From Rhodobiaceae bacterium (lineage in GTDB: Bacteria > Pseudomonadota > Alphaproteobacteria > Rhizobiales > TMED25), in contig PAHC01000016.1 of the NCBI GenBank assembly GCA_002704755.1, forward strand, positions 47,326-66,690: a stretch of DNA of 19,365 nucleotides, given 5' to 3'. The position numbers and the translations under genes are program-made. The first letter of the stretch is position 1, and each line of letters opens with the position of its first letter. Below the pieces are notes generated by a model, which saw nothing but the letters and a program-made list of their open reading frames with translations, did not search any database and was not told the DNA's origin. Positions 13,347-19,365 of this stretch are shown here, in pieces.

Positions 13347-14951
13347 ATGAAAATTGTAAAGAAAAATAGTGCTGAAACACTCGGCGACATATTGGCGCAT
13401 TCTATTTTCTTAAAAGTTGGTCGTATTAGAAAAGGAAAAATCATTACACAAGAGGACATAGATTTGATACTTCAAGATGGCATTGAGCAGATATATGTTG
13501 GGATATTTGATGATGATGATCTAGATGAAAACTATGCGTCAAAAAAAATTGCAGAAGCAATTTGTGTACACGGGGTTGCTCTATCACCAACATATTCAGG
13601 AAAAACTAATATCACATCTAAATATGATGGTTTAATTGAGATAGATGAAGAAAAAGTTTTTGAATTAAATCGACTATCAGGCAATATCGCTGTTTCAACA
13701 CTTAATAATCATGATATTGTTTACAACGGTGATCATGTTCTTAGTGTTAAGATTATTTCATATGCAATAAATAATGCTGATTTTGAAAAAATCATCAAAT
13801 TTCTCGTTTCTAATAAGATCATACAATTAAAGCCATTCAAGTCACTAAAATTTGGAATAATTTATACTGAAAGCGTGAATGAGAAAAAAAATATAATTGA
13901 AAAAACAAAGAAATCAATAAAATCTCGTGTTAGTGATTATAACTCGACTATCATGGATGAGATCGTAGTTAATCATGACATAGAAGCAATCAAACCAGCA
14001 CTTGAAAAACAACTAACGATGGATCTGGATTGTGTCCTATTTTTCTTATCTTCATCTGTTGCTGATGTCAGTGATATCATTCCTTCGATTATTAGTCAAT
14101 TAGGAGGAAAAGTGACATCTTATGGAATGCCGCTCGATCCAGGGAACCTTACTTTGAGCGGATACATCAACAATCATAAAATTTTAGTAGCAGCTGGTTC
14201 AGCCAGGAGTGATGCATTAAATGGACTAGATTGGCACCTGAACTCACTTCATGCCGGTCTTGAAATTGATCAGGATATAATTGATTCCTTAGGTGTAGGG
14301 GGGCTGTTAAAAGATATTGATTTTGCTGTTCGTAGAAAAAGAATCTCTAAAAATATAAATACTAAAAAAGCCAATATAGCTGCGATTGTTTTATCAGCTG
14401 GTGAATCAAAAAGGATGGGTGAAGATAATAAATTATTATTAGAGGTTAATGGAAAAACAATTATTGCAAACTACATAGAAAATATATCTAAATCAAATGT
14501 ATCAGAAATTCTTGTTGTAACCGGTCATCAGTCAGATTTAATTCAAGCTGAATTAGAAAAATATGATGTCAATTTTATCTATAATCCTAACTACAAAGAT
14601 GGGATGTCGACTTCTTTAAGGGCTGGAATAAATGCTCTGAGCAATAACATAGATGCCGCGATGATATGTTTGCCTGATATGCCATTGATTGGCATTTATG
14701 AAATTAATAAACTAATTGATTATTATAACCCAAAAATTGGAAATGAGATTTGTATTGCAACTTCTAATGAACAAAGAGGGAATCCAGTCCTTTGGGATAA
14801 AAAATATTTTAGAGAGTTATCGAATATTTTAGGTGATAAAGGCGGTAGGCATCTTCTTTCTCAATATGAAGAAAAATCAGTTGAGGTCAATTTAGGTGAA
14901 GCTGTGTCATTTGATGTCGATACAAAGAGTAGCTATGATAAACTAAAATAG
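13347..14951 (+). CDS. Fused molybdopterin-binding (MoeA/MoCF-like) and MocA-like cytidylyltransferase protein
   Basis: The 534-residue product joins two molybdenum cofactor functions. Residues about 1-330 resemble MoeA and the MoCF-binding fold: a degenerate N-terminal part (GRIRKGKIITQEDIDLILQDG), a middle Rossmann-like domain (KFGIIYTE onward) and SYGMPLDPGNLTLSGYINNHKILVAAGSARSD (258-289). Residues about 342-534 are a MocA/MobA-type nucleotidyltransferase with AAIVLSAGESKRMG (345-358), KLLLEVNGKTI (362-372), YNPNYKDGMSTSL (412-424), CLPDMPLIG (441-449) and FDVDT (522-526). MocA makes molybdopterin cytosine dinucleotide, the cofactor form used by CO dehydrogenase-family enzymes, so the gene fits its operon. 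This fusion is known in alphaproteobacteria. Whether the MoeA-like half is catalytic or only binding is unclear; it lacks the full MoeA length. It is last in the operon, 21 bases from the convergent map stop. Confidence 0.88.
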   Translation: MKIVKKNSAETLGDILAHSIFLKVGRIRKGKIITQEDIDLILQDGIEQIYVGIFDDDDLDENYASKKIAEAICVHGVALSPTYSGKTNITSKYDGLIEIDEEKVFELNRLSGNIAVSTLNNHDIVYNGDHVLSVKIISYAINNADFEKIIKFLVSNKIIQLKPFKSLKFGIIYTESVNEKKNIIEKTKKSIKSRVSDYNSTIMDEIVVNHDIEAIKPALEKQLTMDLDCVLFFLSSSVADVSDIIPSIISQLGGKVTSYGMPLDPGNLTLSGYINNHKILVAAGSARSDALNGLDWHLNSLHAGLEIDQDIIDSLGVGGLLKDIDFAVRRKRISKNINTKKANIAAIVLSAGESKRMGEDNKLLLEVNGKTIIANYIENISKSNVSEILVVTGHQSDLIQAELEKYDVNFIYNPNYKDGMSTSLRAGINALSNNIDAAMICLPDMPLIGIYEINKLIDYYNPKIGNEICIATSNEQRGNPVLWDKKYFRELSNILGDKGGRHLLSQYEEKSVEVNLGEAVSFDVDTKSSYDKLK

Positions 14952-14972
14952 TAGCTCTAAAACAAAAAATCA

Positions 14973-15767
14973 TTATAAAAGAGTGAAAATCTCACAACCA
15001 TTTTCAGTAATGCCGACAGTATGCTCAAATTGAGCTGATAATGACTTATCTTTTGTTACTATTGTCCATCCATCTGATAATAATTTAATATCTTTTTTTC
15101 CAACATTTATCATTGGTTCAATGGTGAATATCATCCCTTCCTTGAGCTCGTAGCCATGACCTTTTTTTCCAAAATGAAGTATATTAGGATGATCATGAAA
15201 TATCATTCCAATACCATGCCCACATAAATCCTCAACAACTGAAAAACCTTTTCCTTCTGCTATTTCCTGAATAGTTTCTCCAATATCACCTGTGAAGATA
15301 CCTGGCCTTAATATTTTAATTGCTTCATCCAAGCATTGTTGAGTAATTTCAACTAAAATTTCAGCCTTCCTGCTGATATTACCGACCTTAAACATCTTAC
15401 TTGTATCACCGTACCATCCATCTAATATTAGGGTGACATCAACATTTAAGATATCACCATTCTTCAGTTTCTTATTACTTGGGATGCCATGACAAATAAC
15501 ATTATTTAATGAGATACAGGATGATGCAGGGTAACCTCTATAATATAGCGTGGCAGGGGTTGCATTATTCTCCAGCGCGAAATTATATATTAAACCATCT
15601 ATGTATTCAGTTGTTACATCTTCTTTAATAAATTCTTCAATATATTTGAGGCATTTTGCGGCAAGCTGTCCAGCTTTTCTCATTTTTTTGAATGACTCAT
15701 TGTCATGTAACTTTATGAGTCCGATATTCTTGTTTGGTGCAAGATTTGCTTTGATATATGAGTGCAT
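14973..15767 (-). CDS. map: Methionine aminopeptidase, type I
   Basis: MetAP removes the initiator methionine from nascent proteins. The 264-residue product carries the five metal ligands of the pita-bread fold: two Asp in NVDVTLILDGWYGDTS, His in GHGIGMIFHDHP, Glu in FTIEPMI and Glu in AQFEHTVGI. The substrate-binding His lies in NNVICHGIPS. The N-terminal IKLHDNESFKKMRKAGQLAA, with about 18 residues before it, matches the somewhat longer alphaproteobacterial type, supporting ATG 15767 despite the lack of a clear ribosome-binding site. It is transcribed alone, convergent with the cox operon and divergent from the CinA-like gene. Confidence 0.97.
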   Translation of the reverse strand: MHSYIKANLAPNKNIGLIKLHDNESFKKMRKAGQLAAKCLKYIEEFIKEDVTTEYIDGLIYNFALENNATPATLYYRGYPASSCISLNNVICHGIPSNKKLKNGDILNVDVTLILDGWYGDTSKMFKVGNISRKAEILVEITQQCLDEAIKILRPGIFTGDIGETIQEIAEGKGFSVVEDLCGHGIGMIFHDHPNILHFGKKGHGYELKEGMIFTIEPMINVGKKDIKLLSDGWTIVTKDKSLSAQFEHTVGITENGCEIFTLL

Positions 15768-15887
15768 AATAAATTTATCTGATTTATATTTGATTACTTA
15801 ATATTTTTGTATATTAAAAAATATTTTTATTATACTCAATATAATATATAAACAACTACAAGAGTTATATTTAGTTAGGAATAAATT
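15768..15887. promoter_or_regulatory. Divergent promoter region between map and the CinA-like gene
   Basis: A 120-base A/T-rich gap. TATAAT at 15840-15845 on the + strand would start the CinA-like message about 36 bases before its ATG; I see no good -35 element 17 bases upstream. AGGA at 15877-15880 is the ribosome-binding site, seven bases before ATG 15888. No clear signal is visible for map. Confidence 0.4.
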
Positions 15888-16634
15888 ATGAATGATATCA
15901 CTGCAGCTATTTTAGTCATTGGTGATGAAATCTTGTCAGGTAGAACCAAAGACAAGAACATTGGTTATATTGCAGATTGTCTTACAAATGTTGGTGTATA
16001 TTTATCTGAAGTTCGTATAGTGCCTGATAAAGAAGAAAAGATAATTCAAGCACTCGATTCCCTAAGAAATGAATACAAATATGTTTTAACAACAGGTGGT
16101 ATTGGTCCAACTCATGATGATATAACAGCTGATTGTGTTGCAAAGGCATTTGGTGTGGAAATATCTGAGAATAAAGAAGCAATTGATATGCTTCTGGAAA
16201 GAATTCCTCTCGAAGATTTAAACGAGTCCCGAAGAAGAATGGCTAGAATACCTCATGGCGCAACCTTAATCGAGAATAGTGTATCAAAAGCACCGGGTTT
16301 CAATATTGGTAATGTTTTCGTCATGGCTGGTGTTCCTTCTGTTATGCAAGCAATGTTGGATGTGGTGATCACAAGAATGGAGACAGGTCAAAAGCTTTTA
16401 AGCTGTAATATACATACAAATATAAAGGAAGGTGATCTTGCAGAAATTTTGAGAGACATTCAGAAGGAAACAACTTCTGTGATTATTGGTTCTTATCCAT
16501 ACTATAACGAGAGTGGATATGGAGCGAATGTTGTGTGTAGGGGTAAAAATATAGATGATATTAAATCTGTAGCAACTATAATTAAAGAGAAATTGTCAAA
16601 CATTGGTAATGTTGAAATTGGAGAAATAATTTAG
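15888..16634 (+). CDS. Molybdopterin-binding domain protein (CinA N-terminal / MoaB-Mog type)
   Basis: The 248-residue product is the N-terminal domain of the competence/damage-inducible CinA family without the C-terminal nicotinamide-nucleotide amidase domain. It has AAILVIGDEILSGRTKDKN (6-24), TTGGIGPTHDDITADCVAKAF (68-88) and SKAPGFNIGNVFVMAGVP (about 133-150), the fold that binds molybdopterin in MoaB, Mog and MoeA; in CinA it is linked to ADP-ribose hydrolysis. Stand-alone versions are common in alphaproteobacteria and are usually annotated only as molybdopterin-binding protein. ATG 15888 follows AGGA. gpt starts one base after its stop, so the two form an operon. A role with the nearby cox cofactor genes is possible but map, on the opposite strand, separates them. 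Confidence 0.92.
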   Translation: MNDITAAILVIGDEILSGRTKDKNIGYIADCLTNVGVYLSEVRIVPDKEEKIIQALDSLRNEYKYVLTTGGIGPTHDDITADCVAKAFGVEISENKEAIDMLLERIPLEDLNESRRRMARIPHGATLIENSVSKAPGFNIGNVFVMAGVPSVMQAMLDVVITRMETGQKLLSCNIHTNIKEGDLAEILRDIQKETTSVIIGSYPYYNESGYGANVVCRGKNIDDIKSVATIIKEKLSNIGNVEIGEII

Positions 16635-16635
16635 C

Positions 16636-17142
16636 ATGAATTCCGACACTAGTTCAAAATTATTCCCCGTATCATGGGATCAGTTTCATAGAGACTCTAA
16701 AGCTCTAGCTTGGAGACTTGCGGATAAAGGAAGCTGGTCAGCTATTATCGCTGTAACGAGAGGCGGGTTAGTGCCTGCTGCTATTGTTGCTAGGGAGTTG
16801 AACGTAAGGGTAATTGAAACAGTATGTCTTAGCTCTTACTCGACTGAAAATTTGAGAGGCGAAATTAAAGTTTTAAAAAAGATTAGTGAAAACTTACTGA
16901 AAGATGGAAATATTCATTTTGGTTCTGTATTGTGTATAGATGACTTAGTAGACACAGGTGCAACTATGGAAGTTGTTAAAAAAATGATACCAGATGCACA
17001 TGTAGCTACGGTTTATGCAAAGCCTGAAGGACTTGATAATGTAGACACATATATTACTGAAGTTAGTCAAGATACATGGATCTATTTTCCATGGGATACT
17101 GAATTGCAATTTGTCCCACCAATAAATCCTGAGGGGGTTTAA
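16636..17142 (+). CDS. gpt: Xanthine-guanine phosphoribosyltransferase
   Basis: This purine salvage enzyme attaches xanthine, guanine or hypoxanthine to PRPP. The 168-residue product begins FPVSWDQFHRDSKALAWRL (10-28) and carries AVTRGGLVPAAIVARELNVR (39-58), ETVCLSSY (61-68), the PRPP-binding signature LCIDDLVDTGAT (99-110) and the XGPRT-specific TVYAKPEG and VSQDTWIYFPWD (143-154), which separates it from HPRT. The ATG overlaps no gene but follows the upstream stop by one base, with the ribosome-binding site inside the upstream gene's end (GGAGAA). tRNA-Leu begins 23 bases after the stop and may be transcribed with it. Confidence 0.96.
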   Translation: MNSDTSSKLFPVSWDQFHRDSKALAWRLADKGSWSAIIAVTRGGLVPAAIVARELNVRVIETVCLSSYSTENLRGEIKVLKKISENLLKDGNIHFGSVLCIDDLVDTGATMEVVKKMIPDAHVATVYAKPEGLDNVDTYITEVSQDTWIYFPWDTELQFVPPINPEGV

Positions 17143-17164
17143 AGGTGATGATGAATAATTATGA

Positions 17165-17251
17165 GCGGACGTGGTGGAATAGGTAGACACAAGAGACTTA
17201 AAATCTCTCGGAGGTTACTCCGTGCCGGTTCGAGTCCGGCCGTCCGCACCA
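17165..17251 (+). tRNA. tRNA-Leu (anticodon UAA)
   Basis: A complete class II tRNA folds here: acceptor stem gcggacg (17165-17171) with cgtccgc (17241-17247), anticodon arm agaga-cttaaaa-tctct (17192-17208) with anticodon TAA at 17199-17201, a long variable arm cggag-gtta-ctccg (17209-17222) and T arm gccgg-ttcgagt-ccggc (17224-17240). The discriminator A at 17248 and encoded CCA (17249-17251) follow. UAA reads UUA/UUG, the dominant leucine codons in an AT-rich genome. It is 87 bases with CCA. The stop codon of the gene on the other strand starts only one base beyond the CCA. Confidence 0.98.
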
Positions 17252-17252
17252 A

Positions 17253-18377
17253 TCATATTTCATAATTATATAGCCATTTTAAACTATTTAAATGTGATAT
17301 AGGTTTTGTATTTCTCAAATAAATGTCCCTAAAATAAGACACGGGTTGTTTTGCATGAAAGATCAACCTATTTGTAGAAGATCTTCTTATAACCTTTTTA
17401 ATCCTAGCATTTCTTTTTTCCATCAAATCGTGGATTATTTTTGGGTCACTATTATTAGAAATTGATACCGCAAGCGAATATGCGTCCTCAATTGCCATAG
17501 AAGCTCCTTGAGCTAAATGGGGCTTTATTGTGTGTGCAGCATCTCCAATAACAAAAATTGGTTTGTTCTTATCTAAAAAAAGTTTTGTTTTATAGTCATT
17601 CAAGTTCCAAATAGTCCAATTGGTTGCATTTAGAAAATCATGGAAAGTATTCTCTACGCTTTTAAAATGATTTATGGAAATATTGTTAAAATTAAGATTA
17701 TTTTTTTTTGCTATAACTACAATATTTATTTTGTCTTCAAAGAATGGATAAGCCACTATATGCAAATCTTCTGACAAGAAAACATAGATTGAGTCATTTT
17801 TTATTTGGAATGGGAATTCTTTTTTTTTAGCTACTGCTCTTAGTGTAAGATAATTACTAGAAGTTTGTTTTATTAGTATATTTTTTAATAAGGGCTTTTT
17901 TGAGGATCCACTAGCAATAATTATTCCTCGTGATTCTTTTGTATCATTCTTGCCATAGTTTATATCAAAATGATCTCCATGGTCTATTATATTGCTAATA
18001 TTTTTATTATTTTCAATGACAGTTCCATTTTTATTAACAGCATTCAAGAGGTGCTCATATAGTATTTTTCTGCTTATTGTAAAGTATTTTGATAAGTTAT
18101 TATTTAATACAAATTCATTAACCGGAAGTCTTGTTAATGTTTTTAGGTTTCTTAGTGATATAATTTCAATATTATTTATAACATGCATATCTGGTAGGAT
18201 AGTATCGAGGAGTCCTATCTTTGCTAATATATTGGATGCATTAGGTGTTATTTGAATACCATAATGATCCTCTGGTGAACTAGTTTCCTTTTCAAAGATA
18301 CTATGACTAATATTTGATTTTGAGAGTATCTGGCTACACGTTAAACCAGCAATTCCTGAACCTATGATATCATACAT
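17253..18377 (-). CDS. FAD-dependent monooxygenase, UbiH/salicylate hydroxylase type
   Basis: This is a class A flavoprotein hydroxylase using NAD(P)H, oxygen and FAD. The 374-residue product (from ATG 18377) begins with the dinucleotide fold MYDIIGSGIAGLTCSQIL (GxGxxG at 6-11), has IQITPNASNILAKIGL of the substrate-cleft strand, and FVIGDAAHTIKPHLAQGASMAIEDA with GDAAH at about 278-282, the second FAD motif. The frame is open to 18434 but that would add 19 residues before the start of the fold and overlap the upstream gene, so 18377 is preferred; no strong ribosome-binding site precedes it. It lies 13 bases after the NDUFS6-like gene and is probably cotranscribed. Substrate is unknown: ubiquinone precursor hydroxylation is one possibility, given that respiratory neighbour. 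Confidence 0.88.
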   Translation of the reverse strand: MYDIIGSGIAGLTCSQILSKSNISHSIFEKETSSPEDHYGIQITPNASNILAKIGLLDTILPDMHVINNIEIISLRNLKTLTRLPVNEFVLNNNLSKYFTISRKILYEHLLNAVNKNGTVIENNKNISNIIDHGDHFDINYGKNDTKESRGIIIASGSSKKPLLKNILIKQTSSNYLTLRAVAKKKEFPFQIKNDSIYVFLSEDLHIVAYPFFEDKINIVVIAKKNNLNFNNISINHFKSVENTFHDFLNATNWTIWNLNDYKTKLFLDKNKPIFVIGDAAHTIKPHLAQGASMAIEDAYSLAVSISNNSDPKIIHDLMEKRNARIKKVIRRSSTNRLIFHAKQPVSYFRDIYLRNTKPISHLNSLKWLYNYEI

Positions 18378-18390
18378 GTAATCAGATAAG

Positions 18391-18627
18391 TTACTGCTCA
18401 ACCACACAATTTGTAGGTATGGTTTCGCGTGCACTCAAAGTTTCATTTAGTGTAAATTTTGTTGAACAATATGGGCATACGATGTTTTTGTTTTTGCCCA
18501 TGTCTAAAAAAATATGTGGATGATCGTGTGGCGGATATGCACCTATACATTTAAATTTTTTAACTGGTATCTCAATTTCGGAGTGACCATCTGTATTTTG
18601 AAAATGTGGTGTTTGGTTTTCAGCCAT
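18391..18627 (-). CDS. zf-CHCC zinc-finger protein, NDUFS6-like
   Basis: The 78-residue product matches the zinc-finger domain of mitochondrial complex I subunit NDUFS6 and its alphaproteobacterial counterparts. Putative zinc ligands are Cys27 and His36 in KCIGAYPPHDHPHIFLDMG (26-44) and Cys51 and Cys54 in IVCPYCSTKF (49-58); further His at 34 and 38 flank. In complex I this subunit lies on the hydrophilic arm near an iron-sulfur cluster. GGGAG lies eight bases before ATG 18627. It is a stand-alone gene outside any nuo operon, as in other alphaproteobacteria, and pairs here with a FAD monooxygenase. Family placement is firm; association with complex I in this organism is inference. Confidence 0.9.
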   Translation of the reverse strand: MAENQTPHFQNTDGHSEIEIPVKKFKCIGAYPPHDHPHIFLDMGKNKNIVCPYCSTKFTLNETLSARETIPTNCVVEQ

Positions 18628-18786
18628 TTTTTAATCTCCCTTTGAGATAATTGGTGTACCTTATAACAAATAATATATTTTTTAATTGAACAAATTTGAT
18701 TAAATATCTATTTAAATATATTATTAAATAAAAAATTTGAAATTTTCTATAATTATTTAAATTCAGCAACAATAAATGGTAGAACT
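18628..18786. promoter_or_regulatory. Divergent promoter region between the zf-CHCC gene and cysE
   Basis: A 159-base gap, mostly A and T. TATAAT at 18748-18753 lies about 34 bases before the cysE ATG and is a reasonable -10; TTAAAT-like sequence upstream is only a weak -35. Nothing clear is visible for the - strand gene beyond its ribosome-binding site, and I see no cysteine-responsive leader. Confidence 0.35.
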
Positions 18787-19365
18787 ATGGTCCAAAATAA
18801 TAATACTAAGACTAGCTTAAATAAGTTACCTGGCATTGATCCCATATGGGATAATATAAAAGAGGAAGCGCGAGATGCTTCAGATGCTGATCTAGCAATC
18901 ACACGTTATATGTATTCATTAATTCTGGGAAACAAGAGCTTGGAGAAAGTTTTATCTTTGCATTTATCTAAATTGCTTGAAACAGCTCATCTTGAAGATA
19001 GGTTAATTGAAGAACTATTTGATGATTTTTATAATAGTCATAAAGACATAAAACAAATAATAAGATCCGATATAGCAGCAGTATTTGACCGTGACCCTGC
19101 GTGTCATCGATACATAGAACCTGTTTTGTATTTCAAAGGTTTTCAGGCATTACAAGTTCATAGGCTCGCACATTGGTTATGGAATGATGGTAGAAAGGAT
19201 TTGGCATATTATTTGCAAAGTGTCAGTTCACGTATATTTTCAGTTGATATTCATCCTGCAGCTAAATTTGGGAGGGGTATATTTATAGATCATGCCACCG
19301 GTATAGTGATTGGTGAAACAGCTGAGATTGATGATAATGTATCAATATTGCATGATGTAACCCTT
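18787..19365 (+). CDS. cysE: Serine O-acetyltransferase, 3'-truncated by window edge
   Basis: CysE makes O-acetylserine from serine and acetyl-CoA, the first step of cysteine synthesis. The window holds 193 codons from ATG 18787 without a stop. The N-terminal helical domain includes LPGIDPIWDNIKEEARDAS and FDRDPACHRYIEPVLYFKGFQALQVHRLAHWLW, typical of SATase. Then comes the left-handed beta-helix start VDIHPAAKFGRGIFIDHATGIVIGETAEI with the catalytic Asp-His pair of the family (FIDHATG), ending HDVTL at the edge. The remaining beta-helix coils and the C-terminal tail that controls binding to CysK are missing. The ribosome-binding site is weak (GGTAG). It is divergent from the zf-CHCC gene. 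Confidence 0.96.
   Translation, partial: MVQNNNTKTSLNKLPGIDPIWDNIKEEARDASDADLAITRYMYSLILGNKSLEKVLSLHLSKLLETAHLEDRLIEELFDDFYNSHKDIKQIIRSDIAAVFDRDPACHRYIEPVLYFKGFQALQVHRLAHWLWNDGRKDLAYYLQSVSSRIFSVDIHPAAKFGRGIFIDHATGIVIGETAEIDDNVSILHDVTL

Noticed and set aside
10399..17142. Idea that the hydroxylase operon, pur genes and gpt form a purine catabolism island
   Set aside because: The small subunit motif is of the CO dehydrogenase/aldehyde type, no xanthine dehydrogenase large subunit or urate pathway gene is present, and pur and gpt are ordinary housekeeping genes, so the proximity proves nothing.
17142..17260. tRNA-Leu as an integration site for a mobile element
   Set aside because: No integrase, no repeated copy of the tRNA 3' end within the window, and the flanks are normal genes.
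18378..18434. Nineteen-residue N-terminal extension of the FAD monooxygenase
   Set aside because: It overlaps the end of the zf-CHCC gene and precedes the dinucleotide-binding strand, which in this family starts within a few residues of the initiator Met.

Overview
The window looks like a stretch of AT-rich chromosome from an alphaproteobacterium, probably a small-genome, possibly marine, lineage. The evidence is: a purB-purC-purS-purQ-purL-bolA-grxD series of the kind seen in alphaproteobacteria; an S4 protein and a methionine aminopeptidase with alphaproteobacterial-type ends; and a small zinc-finger protein resembling the mitochondrial complex I subunit NDUFS6. Intergenic gaps are short (longest about 160 bases), codons are A/T-ended, and there is no sign of phage, insertion sequence or CRISPR. 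No genus-level name can be given from sequence alone.

Layout. 1-1300 (+): the 3' part of a zinc-binding protein of an ABC importer (znuA) with a repetitive His/Asp-rich loop, then an unrecognised four-helix membrane protein. 1300-1461: hairpins, including a likely terminator between convergent genes. 1462-2829 (-): a 455-residue protein that I cannot assign. 2938-4493 (+): tRNA methyltransferase trmJ and ribosomal protein S4 (rpsD). 10255 down to 4494 (-): a tight purine biosynthesis operon continuing into bolA and the monothiol glutaredoxin grxD; its last stop codon directly abuts the rpsD stop.

10399-14951 (+): a molybdenum-hydroxylase operon of the CO dehydrogenase family: coxG, the [2Fe-2S] subunit (coxS), the FAD subunit (coxM), an XdhC/CoxI-type maturation factor split into two genes, and a fused MoeA-like/MocA-like cofactor protein. 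The catalytic molybdenum subunit (coxL) is absent, although small subunit, medium subunit and maturation functions all look intact. This is the most interesting point in the window.

14973-15767 (-): methionine aminopeptidase (map). 15888-17251 (+): a CinA-N/MoaB-type protein, xanthine-guanine phosphoribosyltransferase (gpt) and tRNA-Leu(UAA). 18627 down to 17253 (-): the NDUFS6-like zinc-finger protein followed by a UbiH-family FAD monooxygenase whose stop lies one base beyond the tRNA CCA. 18787 to the end (+): the first 193 codons of serine acetyltransferase (cysE).

Most of the window is housekeeping. I do not see a defence island or a clearly new multi-gene system. The candidates for something undescribed are the large-subunit-less cox operon, the unassigned 455-residue protein and the unassigned small membrane protein.
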